Source: Flavisolibacter ginsenosidimutans (GTDB lineage Bacteria > Bacteroidota > Bacteroidia > Chitinophagales > Chitinophagaceae). Taken from it: a stretch of DNA of 64,000 bases. The DNA is taken from assembly GCF_007970805.1 (NCBI RefSeq), contig NZ_CP042433.1, positions 3,844,001 through 3,908,000 of the forward strand, read 5' to 3'. Positions 42,051 to 49,751 of the stretch are shown here, piece by piece; positions within the stretch are counted from its first letter, which is position 1, and the number at the start of each line of letters is the position of its first letter. Made by a program: the position numbers and the translations under genes. The notes under the pieces were generated by a model. The model was not told where the DNA came from. It saw only the letters and a program-made list of their open reading frames with translations, and searched no databases.

Positions 42051-42887
42051 ATAATCATAGTAGCCCTTTCCGCTTTTTTTACCAAGATGAGAAGCCTCTA
42101 CTTTTTCTTTTTGCAAGTAAGACGGTTTTAACCGTTCGGGTTTGTTCAATTGTTCGTAGACCGAACAACTCACGGCGTAGTTTACGTCATTGCCAATAAG
42201 GTCCATGAGTTTGAACGGCCCCATCTTAAAACCAAGGCCTTCCAACAAACGGTCAACGGTGGCGTAATCGGCTTTGCCTTCTTCCACCAGCCGCAAGGCC
42301 TCAATGTAATAAGGCCTTGCCACGCGGTTTACAACAAAGCCCGGCGAATCTTTGCAAACCACCGGCATTTTGCCAAAAGCCTTTGTCAACTCAAGCAATC
42401 GTTGCATTGTTTCCGCTGATGTTCGTTCGCCTTTTACCACTTCCACCAATTTCATAACGGGAGCGGGATTGAAGAAGTGAAGGCCGGCAAAACGTTCGGG
42501 GTTTTTTATTTCTTTGGCCAAAGCCGAAATAGAAAGCGATGACGTGTTGGAAGCGAAGATGGTTTGTGGTGAATTGATGTCGGCCAGTTGATTAAACAAA
42601 GCAATTTTTATTTCTGGCTTTTCTACAATGGCTTCGATGATTACATCGGCTTTGCACTGTGTTGTGTCAGCCGTGAACTGAAGTTTAGAAAGAATGGCAT
42701 CTTTCTTTTCCTCTGTCAGCTTTCCTTTGCCGACAAGCGCAGCTAAATCGCCGCGAAGTTTTTCTTCTGCCTTTTGCACCGCGGCTTCGGCCACATCAAA
42801 CAAAACGGTATTGAATCCCGCTGCCGCAGAAACTTGTGCAATGCCGCTGCCCATGGTGCCGGCCCCGCAAACGCAAATGTTTTTCAT
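42036..42887 (-). CDS. 3-hydroxyacyl-CoA (3-hydroxybutyryl-CoA) dehydrogenase
   Basis: 283 residues from the ATG at 42887 (MKNICVCGAGTMGSGIAQ); the start at 42923 adds a non-family tail. The Rossmann loop GAGTMGSGIAQVSAAAG binds NAD, and the catalytic dyad is in GLHFFNPAPVMKLVEV (His) with the upstream SSLSI region. The C-terminal dimer domain ends GKKSGKGYYDY, the usual end of the family. Four extra residues, SLIG, follow and are encoded by the repeat arm. It oxidises L-3-hydroxyacyl-CoA to the 3-keto form. Confidence 0.93.
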   Translation of the reverse strand: MKNICVCGAGTMGSGIAQVSAAAGFNTVLFDVAEAAVQKAEEKLRGDLAALVGKGKLTEEKKDAILSKLQFTADTTQCKADVIIEAIVEKPEIKIALFNQLADINSPQTIFASNTSSLSISALAKEIKNPERFAGLHFFNPAPVMKLVEVVKGERTSAETMQRLLELTKAFGKMPVVCKDSPGFVVNRVARPYYIEALRLVEEGKADYATVDRLLEGLGFKMGPFKLMDLIGNDVNYAVSCSVYEQLNKPERLKPSYLQKEKVEASHLGKKSGKGYYDYSLIG

Positions 42888-42958
42888 GCGAAAATGTTGA
42901 GGCAAATGTAACGGGCAGCGCAAAACGAATTAACTTACCGATACCAAAATCGTTTTGT

Positions 42959-43621
42959 ATGGCCGCCAACAGCTTTTATGCAACGCCCCGTTTAACCACC
43001 GTCAGTTTTGCCGTTGGTGTGTTGTTGTTTCTTCTGCCTTTTGCCGAAATCAAATGCAACGGCGCTTCGGTTGCGCACCTGAGTGGGTTGAACATGGTGA
43101 CCGGATCTGCGCCGAAGGTGGGCGGTGATTTTGAAAACATGACGCAGGTTCTTGGGCAGTACGACAGCCCCGATACCAAAATAAACAGGAGAGAGGAGAA
43201 GGGAAAAGTATATGCGTTTGCGGTGATTGCCTTGCTTTTGGGAATTGGCGGACTTGCGGTTTCGCTTACCAAGAAAACGCCTTTTAACCAACTGGAATTG
43301 CTTTTGGGTGTGGCCGGCGCCGTTGCGTTAATCGTCCTGATGATCCAGGTAAAATCCGACGTAAGCAGTCAACTGAAGAGCGAAAATAACACGGACGTAA
43401 ATGGCTTCTCCGGGATGATGAAAGTCTCGGTAGATTTTACCGTCTGGTTCTTTCTTTGTTTGCTAAGCTTTCTTGCCTCCGCCTTTTTCAGTTACAAGCA
43501 AAAAGAGCTTGTTGCCACAGGCGATCTGCCGCCGCAAGCCGCGCCGCAATTGGACCTTAAGAACCCCGGCGACCAATCGGAATTTCCGGCTGGTCCTTCG
43601 GGCGAAAGAGATTTAGGCTAA
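42959..43621 (+). CDS. Hypothetical membrane protein, four helices
   Basis: 220 residues from the ATG at 42959 (MAANSFYATPRLTTV). Hydrophobic segments: VSFAVGVLLFLLPFAEI (about 15-31), VYAFAVIALLLGIGGLAVSL, LELLLGVAGAVALIVLMIQV and FTVWFFLCLLSFLASAFFSY. The C-terminal ~35 residues are Pro-rich and soluble. I do not recognise a family. It is divergent from the dehydrogenase gene. Confidence 0.65.
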   Translation: MAANSFYATPRLTTVSFAVGVLLFLLPFAEIKCNGASVAHLSGLNMVTGSAPKVGGDFENMTQVLGQYDSPDTKINRREEKGKVYAFAVIALLLGIGGLAVSLTKKTPFNQLELLLGVAGAVALIVLMIQVKSDVSSQLKSENNTDVNGFSGMMKVSVDFTVWFFLCLLSFLASAFFSYKQKELVATGDLPPQAAPQLDLKNPGDQSEFPAGPSGERDLG

Positions 43622-43705
43622 ATTAACCAGTACAAAAAGCAGGGTAACGACAAGGGCAACTTTGAGTGCCGTTTTGAGCGAGTGTTGTGTAAACAATTCT
43701 TGCAT
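43613..43705 (-). CDS. Possible 30-residue membrane peptide
   Basis: MQELFTQHSLKTALKVAL then VVTLLFVLVNLA: one basic-to-hydrophobic helix with an ATG start and TAA stop, overlapping the convergent gene by 9 bases. It is too short for certainty, and no conserved neighbour supports it. It could equally be a chance open frame. Confidence 0.25.
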   Translation of the reverse strand: MQELFTQHSLKTALKVALVVTLLFVLVNLA

Positions 43706-43865
43706 GGATATTGGTTTAGACCCGCAAGATGAAAAAAGAAAGCCAAAACACAAAGCCGCTTAGACAATTTCGAAATTTTCTTCGCCAAAACGTCCCGCGA
43801 AAAAGCCGGTTGGTCAAAAAGAGTTGAAACGGCGGCAAAAGTATTTAGATATTTGTCTAAATAAG

Positions 43866-43988
43866 TTGACAGATGTTGGGTGAGGGATGACGGTGTTGTT
43901 CGTTGATTGTTGGACGTTGACCGACGAGACGAACAACGAACAATGGCCAACATTTCCTTCTGTCATCTGTCATCTTTCCTCTGTCGTC
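43866..43988. repeat. Nested word-repeat element (GATGAC... outside, GTTGG... inside)
   Basis: The outer arms are 43866-43891 and 43957-43988 (TCTGTCATCTGTCATCTTTC...). The inner arms are 43892-43922 (GTGTTGTTCGTTGATTGTTG...) and 43926-43951 (ACGAACAACGAACAATGGCC...). This is the same outer/inner combination as at 21.0 and 52.8 kb. It ends 8 bases before the ArsR gene. Confidence 0.8.
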
Positions 43989-43995
43989 CATAAAC

Positions 43996-44259
43996 ATGAA
44001 CCTTCTTTTCAAAGCCCTGAACGATGCCACGCGAAGAGAGATTCTCTCGCTGCTGAAAGACGGCGACAAAACTGCCGGCGAAATTGCCGACCGGTTTTCC
44101 ATTTCCAAGCCGAGCATCTCGCATCACCTGGATTTGTTGAAGCAGGCCGGTTTGGTGGAAGCGGTGAAGCAGGGGCAATTTATTTACTACTCCTTAAACA
44201 CAACGGTAGTGGATGAAATTGCGCAATGGTTCGTGCAGTTTAAAGCCAAAAAGAAATAA
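43996..44259 (+). CDS. ArsR/SdpR-family transcriptional regulator
   Basis: 87 residues, a minimal winged helix: NDATRREILSLLKDGDKTAGEIADRFSISKPSISHHLDLLKQAGLV is the helix-turn-helix, followed by the YYSLN wing. No metal-binding Cys pair is present, so it is of the SdpR kind rather than metal-sensing ArsR. The next gene, 5 bases downstream, encodes an SdpI-like membrane protein; in Bacillus SdpR represses this pair until SdpI captures it. Confidence 0.87.
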   Translation: MNLLFKALNDATRREILSLLKDGDKTAGEIADRFSISKPSISHHLDLLKQAGLVEAVKQGQFIYYSLNTTVVDEIAQWFVQFKAKKK

Positions 44260-44264
44260 GCAAC

Positions 44265-44912
44265 ATGAAAAAGAATCTCCTCCCTTGGATCGTTGTTTTG
44301 GTTGCGCTTTTGCCCGCAGTTTATTTGCTCCTGATCTGGCCTTCGATGCCGCAAACGGTGCCGGTACATTTCGGTGCTGATATGAAACCCGACCGCCTTG
44401 GCGACAAAGATGAACTGTGGTTAACAACAGGCATTCTTGCCGTCGTTTCGATAGTCGTCTATTTCCTGCTCATCAACTTGCACCGCTTCGATCCCAAACG
44501 AAAAGATGCGGCGCAATCGGCCACCTTTCAAAAGCTGGCAGGGGGTACGGTAATATTTATTGCGGCCCTTAACTTTCTCATCCTGAACTCAGCAAAAGGC
44601 GGCACAACCATTCAAAGTTTTTTGTTTCCGTTACTGGGATTGATGTTTGCCTTTATCGGCAATTACATGAACCACATCAAGCCCAATTATTTTGCGGGCA
44701 TTCGCCTGCCCTGGACGTTGAACAACGACGAAAACTGGCGGCGCACTCATCAACTCGGCGGCAAGCTTTGGTTTGCCGGTGGTTTGCTGATTGCGGTGGT
44801 GTGCTTGTTTTTAAAACCACCGGCTTCGTTCATCTTCTTTATTGTTGTTATCGTGGTGATGGTTTTCATCCCGGTCGTTTATTCTTACCGCTTGTATAAA
44901 AAAGGATTTTAG
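44265..44912 (+). CDS. SdpI-family membrane protein (DUF1648)
   Basis: 215 residues. N-terminal DUF1648: LLIWPSMPQTVPVHFGADMKPDRLGDK between two helices; then four or five more helices including FIFFIVVIVVMVFIPVV. The loop GIRLPWTLNNDENWRRTHQLGGKLW is the SdpI signature. In Bacillus SdpI gives immunity to the SDP toxin and sequesters SdpR. It is co-transcribed with the SdpR-like gene; no SDP precursor is visible here. Confidence 0.86.
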   Translation: MKKNLLPWIVVLVALLPAVYLLLIWPSMPQTVPVHFGADMKPDRLGDKDELWLTTGILAVVSIVVYFLLINLHRFDPKRKDAAQSATFQKLAGGTVIFIAALNFLILNSAKGGTTIQSFLFPLLGLMFAFIGNYMNHIKPNYFAGIRLPWTLNNDENWRRTHQLGGKLWFAGGLLIAVVCLFLKPPASFIFFIVVIVVMVFIPVVYSYRLYKKGF

Positions 44913-45018
44913 TTCACCGGGTTTAATTTGTAAAAAGTAGAGCAGCAGTAGAAACATTGGGCTACAGCAATAGCCTGTTTGCCGGAATGGAATGGATAGT
45001 AAGGAGATGCACTCGATA

Positions 45019-45114
45019 ATATGGTATTAGGGTATTGCGATATTCCGATATTTTGATTGTGGCGAATAACAGAGTAACTCATTCACTCAATCACTCAATA
45101 TCGCAATATCTTCT
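45019..45114. repeat. Word-repeat element, word GATATTGCGATATTGAGTG
   Basis: The left arm 45019-45060 (ATGGTATTAGGGTATTGCGA...) pairs with the right arm 45077-45114 (...CACTCAATATCGCAATATCT). The right arm ends directly at the stop codon of the serine protease gene. Confidence 0.78.
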
Positions 45115-45912
45115 TCACCGGCTCGCCGTTCTGCCGTTAATTTCTGCCGTGATTTTATCAATCACGTATTCGGGCCGCACCACCATGCCGTTGCGCAGCG
45201 CTTTATCGCCGCCGCCAATGTAAAGACCGCCAAATACAATGTGCTTATTTTCGGTAAGTATGTAAGCCGGCGCGCCGGAAAGTCCCGGTCCGGTTATACT
45301 GTCTTTAAAAGACGTGAAGTAATGGAGTTGGTCGGGCCGCCTTGTTTCTGGCCGGAAAGGATAAAAGCAATAAGCTTCGCCCAACAGCGCGGTGCACGAA
45401 AAGGGCTGCTGCCGGTCGGTGAAGTAATCGTTGTAGCCCGCATTGCGCGGATAACCAAAAACCCAGATGGTCTTTGCCGTTTCGCAACGCACCCTTTCGC
45501 CAAAATATTTTTCTACGGAGTACACGGGATAGTTTTTGGCGTTCTTTATTTCAACAACAAAAACATCCGGGGCATCGTAATCATGAAAAGGCTGCGTGCT
45601 GCGTTTGATGTCGGCCACGGGCAAGGGCAGGTAATGAAGCCGGCTCGTGTCGTTCGACGTGCGGATGAACAAGGTGTCGGGAAAGTTGTCAATCTTCCGA
45701 AACTGAAAAGGGTCCCAGCCGGTGATGCAGTGCGCGGCGGTTACAAAAAACAACCGATGCTGGTAGCGGGCAAAAAAGCCTGTTGCCTGCATTTGACTGC
45801 CGGCCTTTTTTGCCTGAATGAGATAACTGTACTTGCTCAACGAGTCCGTAAGGTCTTGCGCGGAAACCGTAAAAAACAAAGCAAGAAAAAGCAGCGTAAA
45901 ATTAATTCGCAT
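45115..45912 (-). CDS. Trypsin-like serine protease, secreted
   Basis: 265 residues with a signal peptide (INFTLLFLALFFTVSAQ). The S1 fold is indicated by FFVTAAHCITG (catalytic His), the Asp in YDAPDVFVVEI and the nucleophile in GPGLSGAPAYI (GxSGAP). Only this single domain is present, with no PDZ, so it is not a DegP-type enzyme. It is exported; substrates are unknown. Neighbours are unrelated. Confidence 0.82.
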   Translation of the reverse strand: MRINFTLLFLALFFTVSAQDLTDSLSKYSYLIQAKKAGSQMQATGFFARYQHRLFFVTAAHCITGWDPFQFRKIDNFPDTLFIRTSNDTSRLHYLPLPVADIKRSTQPFHDYDAPDVFVVEIKNAKNYPVYSVEKYFGERVRCETAKTIWVFGYPRNAGYNDYFTDRQQPFSCTALLGEAYCFYPFRPETRRPDQLHYFTSFKDSITGPGLSGAPAYILTENKHIVFGGLYIGGGDKALRNGMVVRPEYVIDKITAEINGRTASR

Positions 45913-46156
45913 AGGCCAGTGTTTTTTCGCAGCTTTCCGGTTTACGGGGTCTTTTGAATAGAAGATTGGAGCAGTCGGTTGACAGAGGGCAGCGTTAGTG
46001 GTTTTTCAAAAGAGAAGGCTAAATCAAAAGTAAAACAAATCTGCCACGAGGCTAAGCCGGGCAAGCCAGCCATTCCTTTAATGCAATTTTCAATCCAAGT
46101 CACGAAATAAAGAGAAGGCACAGGAAGTGTGGAAGAACAGAATCGGTTACGCAAGC
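45913..46156. other. Intergenic, nothing identified
   Basis: 244 bases between two minus-strand genes. It holds no convincing ORF, hairpin or repeat arm. The long frame seen here on the minus strand lacks a family match and looks like chance. Confidence 0.5.
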
Positions 46157-46864
46157 TTACTCCGCATATTTGTATCCCACACCTCTTACCGAATGAAAAT
46201 ATTTAGGGTTGCGGCTGTCTTCTTCAAAATACTTGCGAAAGCTTAAAATGAAATTATCAATCGTTCTTGTGGTGGGATAAACATTATAGCCCCAAACCGA
46301 TTGCAAAATTTTTTCCCGCGGCACTACTTCGTTTTTGTTTTCGACGAGCAGCTTTAAAAGCATCGCTTCCTTCTTGCTTAAATCTATTTTCTCGCCGCGA
46401 AGGGTAGTGGCCTGCTGCGCTTTAAAGTCAACCGTATTGCCGCCAAAACTGTAGGTTTCGCCTACGAATGATTTGTCCTGCAAACGCTTGGCCTTTTGAA
46501 TGAGCTTTTGCACACGCAAAAGCAGTTCTTCCAAATTAAACGGCTTGGTCAAATAATCATCCGCACCCTTTTTTAAACCCGTTACTCTATCGGCGCTGCT
46601 GTCTTTTGCGCTCAGGATTAAAATGGGCACTTCGGTATTGGTTAAGCGAATGTTTTGTGTAACGCTGAGGCCGTCCATTTCGGGCAGCATAACATCCATG
46701 ATGATGAGGTCAAAGTATTCGTTCTGCACGGCCTTCATGGCTTGCACGCCGTCAAAAGCCGATGTAATTTGATAGCCTTCCAGTTCAAGATTCAGCTTTA
46801 AACTTTCGTGCAGGTTCTCTTCGTCTTCCACCAACAAAATCGATGGTTTGTTCGGGTCAATCAT
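46157..46864 (-). CDS. OmpR-family response regulator
   Basis: 235 residues from the ATG at 46864, 1 base past the kinase stop. Receiver domain: acidic pair ED in LLVEDEENLHE, phosphoacceptor Asp57 in LIIMDVMLPEMDG, Thr/Ser region ILILSAKD and Lys in YLTKPF. The C-terminal winged helix has IDLSKKEAMLLKLLVENKNEVVPRE and RTIDNFILSFRKYFEED...VRGVGYKY. It pairs with the histidine kinase just upstream. Target genes are unknown; gldH is in the same cluster. Confidence 0.94.
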   Translation of the reverse strand: MIDPNKPSILLVEDEENLHESLKLNLELEGYQITSAFDGVQAMKAVQNEYFDLIIMDVMLPEMDGLSVTQNIRLTNTEVPILILSAKDSSADRVTGLKKGADDYLTKPFNLEELLLRVQKLIQKAKRLQDKSFVGETYSFGGNTVDFKAQQATTLRGEKIDLSKKEAMLLKLLVENKNEVVPREKILQSVWGYNVYPTTRTIDNFILSFRKYFEEDSRNPKYFHSVRGVGYKYAE

Positions 46865-46865
46865 A

Positions 46866-47834
46866 TCATCCGTAAAATTGAACAATAAATTTACTGCCTG
46901 TTGGCAGATTGTCTTTCACCGTTATTTCGCCGCCGTGGTCTTCAGCAATTTTTTGGCAGATGTACAAACCCAAACCCGTGCCTTGCGTTTTGCGGGTTTG
47001 TTCGTTGCCAATGCGGTAAAATTTTTTAAACACGGCTTTCTTTTCTTCGTCCGGAATGCCTGTGCCTTCGTCCACCACTTCTAAGAAAACAGCGTTGTCG
47101 TTTTGTGCAAGATGCAAGTCAACGCGTTTATCCTTTGGCGAATATTTATTTGCGTTTTCCAGTAAATTGCTCAACAAGAGTTTCAGCAAGGTTGCATCTC
47201 CGTTAATAGTCACATCGTCTTGAATCAAAGCCTGGAGCAAACGTTCGGGATACCGTACTTCAAAAGCTTTCACTGCATCTTTCACCAGTTCCGAAAAATC
47301 CAATTCTTCTTTCGTAATGTGGTAAGCGTGGTCTTCCAGTTGTGAGGCAATGAGTATGTTGTTGATGAGTGTATCAAGCCGCAAGGTTTCCTGCAAGGTG
47401 GCCTGCAGCAGTTTCTTTTTCTTCTCTTCTTCCAGTTGGTGCTTTTGCAGGGTTTGCAGATTCAGGCGTGCCACTGCGATAGGCGTTTTTAATTCGTGCG
47501 TCACGGCCATCACAAAGTTTTGCTGTTGTTGCTGCAAGCGAAACTGCTGCCGCACCGAACGGTAAATAAACACGGCGCCAACGCAAATGAGCAAAAGAAA
47601 AGCGCTGCCCTCGCCAACGTATTTATATATGCCACGCTTTTCTGCTTCTTCGATGGCTTTTGTTTTTATTGCATAATCGGTTGAAGCCGTGGGTAAGTTT
47701 TTTTTTAGCAGCGTATGAATTTCACGGTTTTGTTGCAGCAAGGAAAAAGCCCACCAGGCAAAAGCTGCTATGATGTAAAGCAGCAGCACCCAATAAACAA
47801 CGGTAGTGACGCGTAGCTTTTGTTTGGGAACCAT
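46866..47834 (-). CDS. Sensor histidine kinase
   Basis: 322 residues. Two membrane helices (about 10-30 and 75-95) enclose a short periplasmic part. The phosphorylated His is in AVTHELKTPIAVARLN; a catalytic ATPase domain follows with N box NLLENANKYSP, G1 DEGTGIPDEE and G2 GTGLGLYICQ. It is translationally close to the regulator downstream and follows gldH by 2 bases, so gldH, kinase and regulator form one operon. The signal is unknown. Confidence 0.93.
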   Translation of the reverse strand: MVPKQKLRVTTVVYWVLLLYIIAAFAWWAFSLLQQNREIHTLLKKNLPTASTDYAIKTKAIEEAEKRGIYKYVGEGSAFLLLICVGAVFIYRSVRQQFRLQQQQQNFVMAVTHELKTPIAVARLNLQTLQKHQLEEEKKKKLLQATLQETLRLDTLINNILIASQLEDHAYHITKEELDFSELVKDAVKAFEVRYPERLLQALIQDDVTINGDATLLKLLLSNLLENANKYSPKDKRVDLHLAQNDNAVFLEVVDEGTGIPDEEKKAVFKKFYRIGNEQTRKTQGTGLGLYICQKIAEDHGGEITVKDNLPTGSKFIVQFYG

Positions 47835-47836
47835 CG

Positions 47837-48334
47837 CTAAGGCGTTTTCTTTTCGAGACGAAGGCCTACGTCCATGATGTTGGGCAAGGGATCGTCTCGC
47901 ATGATTTGTTCCAGTGTAAAACTGTATTCGCCGGCCCGGTCAAAGCTGAATTTTTGCGGGTCCAGCACAAAGCCCACGCGGTGCTCAAACACATCGTCCA
48001 TGCCCGAGCCCAGCCAGCCTTCCTTGTTGGCCAGCGGAAGTTCCAACACAAATTTGTGAACCGTATCGGCAGGGCCTTTTGCGTACAGGTTAACCCAAAC
48101 GTTGTTGTACTTGTATTGGTTGTTGTGCCGAACAATAAAGTAAAGCTGGTACGGAACGGCCGTGTCTTTAATGGTGAAGGTAAACTCCGGTTTAAAATTG
48201 CTTTGCCACTGATGCTTTGGAACGGGAACTACTTTTTCGTACAGGTTAATGCGGTCGCAGGAAAAAAGGAATGCGCAAAGCGCAATTAGCAATAAACAAT
48301 AAACGAAGCCGCGAAGCTTTTTGAAAACGATCAT
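47837..48334 (-). CDS. gldH: Gliding motility lipoprotein GldH
   Basis: 165 residues. Lipoprotein signal ending LFSC (Cys about 26). The remainder matches GldH: FNFTIKDTAVPYQLYFIVRHNN-like strands, YKYNNVWVNLYAK, LELPLANKEGWLGSGMDDVFEHRVGF and a C-terminal PLPNIMDVGLRLEK. GldH is needed for gliding and linked to the type IX machinery in Flavobacterium. Here it heads an operon with a two-component system. A TAGCTTTA box (48341-48348) lies 6 bases upstream of the ATG. Confidence 0.9.
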   Translation of the reverse strand: MIVFKKLRGFVYCLLLIALCAFLFSCDRINLYEKVVPVPKHQWQSNFKPEFTFTIKDTAVPYQLYFIVRHNNQYKYNNVWVNLYAKGPADTVHKFVLELPLANKEGWLGSGMDDVFEHRVGFVLDPQKFSFDRAGEYSFTLEQIMRDDPLPNIMDVGLRLEKKTP

Positions 48335-48340
48335 GGCGTA

Positions 48341-48348
48341 AAGCTAAA
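48341..48348 (-). promoter_or_regulatory. -7-like box of gldH (TAGCTTTA)
   Basis: One mismatch from TAnnTTTG on the minus strand, with 6 bases to the ATG at 48334; the message would be leaderless or close to it. Confidence 0.42.
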
Positions 48349-48352
48349 GAAA

Positions 48353-48414
48353 GGAAGACGGATGACGGATGACTGAAAAATTCTCTTCTGTCATCCGTCT
48401 TCTTTCATCTATCC
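48353..48414. repeat. Word-repeat element, word GATGACGGATGAC
   Basis: The left arm 48353-48373 (GGAAGACGGATGACGGATGA) pairs with the right arm 48385-48413 (CTTCTGTCATCCGTCTTCTT...). It abuts the yicC stop codon. Confidence 0.82.
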
Positions 48415-49290
48415 TTACAGCACGTTCAATACTTGTTCCTTCGCTTTTTCCAACTCATCCTTCATCAGCACCACGCTTTTTTGAATGGTGGAGTCGTAAG
48501 CCTTGGCGCCGGTGGTGTTGATCTCTCTGCCAATTTCCTGTAAGATGAACGAAAGCTTTTTGCCTTTGCTTTCTTCGGGCTCTGCAAGAACCGACGTGAA
48601 ATAATCGCAGTGATTTTTCAGTCGTACTTGCTCTTCGCTGATGTCAATTTTTTCAATGTAGTAAACCAATTCCTGTTCCAGGCGGTTGGCGTCATAGGCT
48701 TCCTTGCCCACGTATTCTTCCAACAGTTTTTTGACGCCGTCGCGAATCTTTTGTTTACGGTTAGGCTCCAGCCGCTCTACTTCTTTTTGTTGTTTTAAAA
48801 TATTGGCAATGCGCAGTTCAAGATCAGCTTTCAACGATTTGCCTTCGTCGAGGCGGTGGTTGTTTAAGTCATCAACGGCGGCTTCAATCACAGCCGTAAA
48901 CTGTTTCCATTCTTCGTCGGTAAGCGTTTCACTTGTTGGCGTAATGACTTCGGGAAGTTTGATGATGGTGCTTAAAAGCGAAGTCGCATCAAGGTTCAAT
49001 TCCTGCGACAAAGCGGCCAGCGGTTTAAAATAAGCTTTAGCCAGATCGGTATTGATGGTAACCGGTTTGGCGTTGCCGGTTTCTTTTAGATTGATGGTGC
49101 AATCAACCGTTCCGCGTCCGAGCTTTTCGGACAGGATCTTCCGGATGTCGAATTCAAACGGTTTTAAAAAAGCCGGCATCTTCAACTGCAGGTCAAACTG
49201 TTTTCCGTTGAGTGATTTAATGTCCACTAAAAAGGTCTTGTCGCCTACGCTCCGTTCCGCTCTTCCAAAGCCGGTCATTGATTTTAGCAT
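48415..49290 (-). CDS. YicC-family endoribonuclease
   Basis: 291 residues, full length. The N-terminus LKSMTGFGRAE is diagnostic of the YicC family, with IKSLNGKQFDLQLKMP following; the C-terminal DUF1732 part has EQVRLKNHCDYF, GKKLSFILQEIGREINTTGAKA and the catalytic-type Glu/Asp. YicC proteins are RNA endonucleases acting on small RNAs in E. coli. A TAAATTTA -7-like box lies at 49315-49322. Confidence 0.92.
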   Translation of the reverse strand: MLKSMTGFGRAERSVGDKTFLVDIKSLNGKQFDLQLKMPAFLKPFEFDIRKILSEKLGRGTVDCTINLKETGNAKPVTINTDLAKAYFKPLAALSQELNLDATSLLSTIIKLPEVITPTSETLTDEEWKQFTAVIEAAVDDLNNHRLDEGKSLKADLELRIANILKQQKEVERLEPNRKQKIRDGVKKLLEEYVGKEAYDANRLEQELVYYIEKIDISEEQVRLKNHCDYFTSVLAEPEESKGKKLSFILQEIGREINTTGAKAYDSTIQKSVVLMKDELEKAKEQVLNVL

Positions 49291-49401
49291 GTACAGATTT
49301 TTTTATTGAAGTGATAAATTTAGTCTTTTCAAAAAAGGTTTGCGTTTGTTCTTCCTGAACATTGACGATTGTTGGAGCCTTTACGTTGCGGCAAAGCCAA
49401 T

Positions 49402-49428
49402 AAAAAAGCCTCGCTTGTGGCAAGGCTT
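49402..49428 (-). terminator. Orphan minus-strand intrinsic terminator
   Basis: On the minus strand AAGCCTTGC...GCGAGGCTT with a TTTTTTATT tail. No minus-strand gene ends here; it lies 15 bases past a 9-codon frame (49443-49472) and about 110 bases upstream of yicC. Confidence 0.75.
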
Positions 49429-49729
49429 AATATGTAGATGGGTTAGTAAGTAAGGGAAATTAAATTTCCCATCACAATATTAAAAAGATTTTTTGCGAAC
49501 GAAAAAATTTTAGCGCAGTTTTTATTCACATTTTTTTGTTGCCGCTGTGAATTGAAACATGCTTTTGCGATGATGACAAACTAAAACTTGTGACTTCATT
49601 TTTTTAAACCGCTTTTTGGCGATCGCGGCAAACGCAGTTGTCATCAACGTTTGAAGCAAATGATTAAAACAGGAGAAGCCGCAAAAGCCGCAACAACGAT
49701 GGCAGAAGTTTTAAACGACAACGTACACC

Positions 49730-49737
49730 TACCTTTG
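49730..49737 (+). promoter_or_regulatory. -7 box of lpxD-like gene (TACCTTTG)
   Basis: Exact TAnnTTTG match 14 bases upstream of the ATG at 49752. It argues against a 39-codon frame (49660-49779) that would run through it. Confidence 0.62.
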
Positions 49738-49751
49738 AAAAAATTTTTTGA

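Larger units (their letters stand above)
49291..49751. other. 460-base intergenic space with orphan terminator and inverted repeats
   Basis: There is no gene of normal size. It contains the terminator above, the perfect palindrome GGGAAATTAAATTTCCC (49454-49470), a TTCACA/TGTGAA pair (about 49525-49551), and GATGACAA / TTGTCATC at about 49571 and 49639. A minus-strand frame of 9 codons (MGNLISLTY, 49443-49472) lies 2 bases after a 7-of-8 -7 box (TAATATTG). The space could hold a small RNA or a leader-peptide attenuator for yicC. Confidence 0.5.

Noticed and set aside
43618..43953. 111-codon minus-strand frame
   Set aside because: It begins in a repeat arm and has no consistent protein character. 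Only the short internal frame at 43613-43705 was kept, at low confidence.
45942..46154. 70-codon minus-strand frame between the protease and the response regulator
   Set aside because: No family, no promoter box, mixed composition; probably chance.
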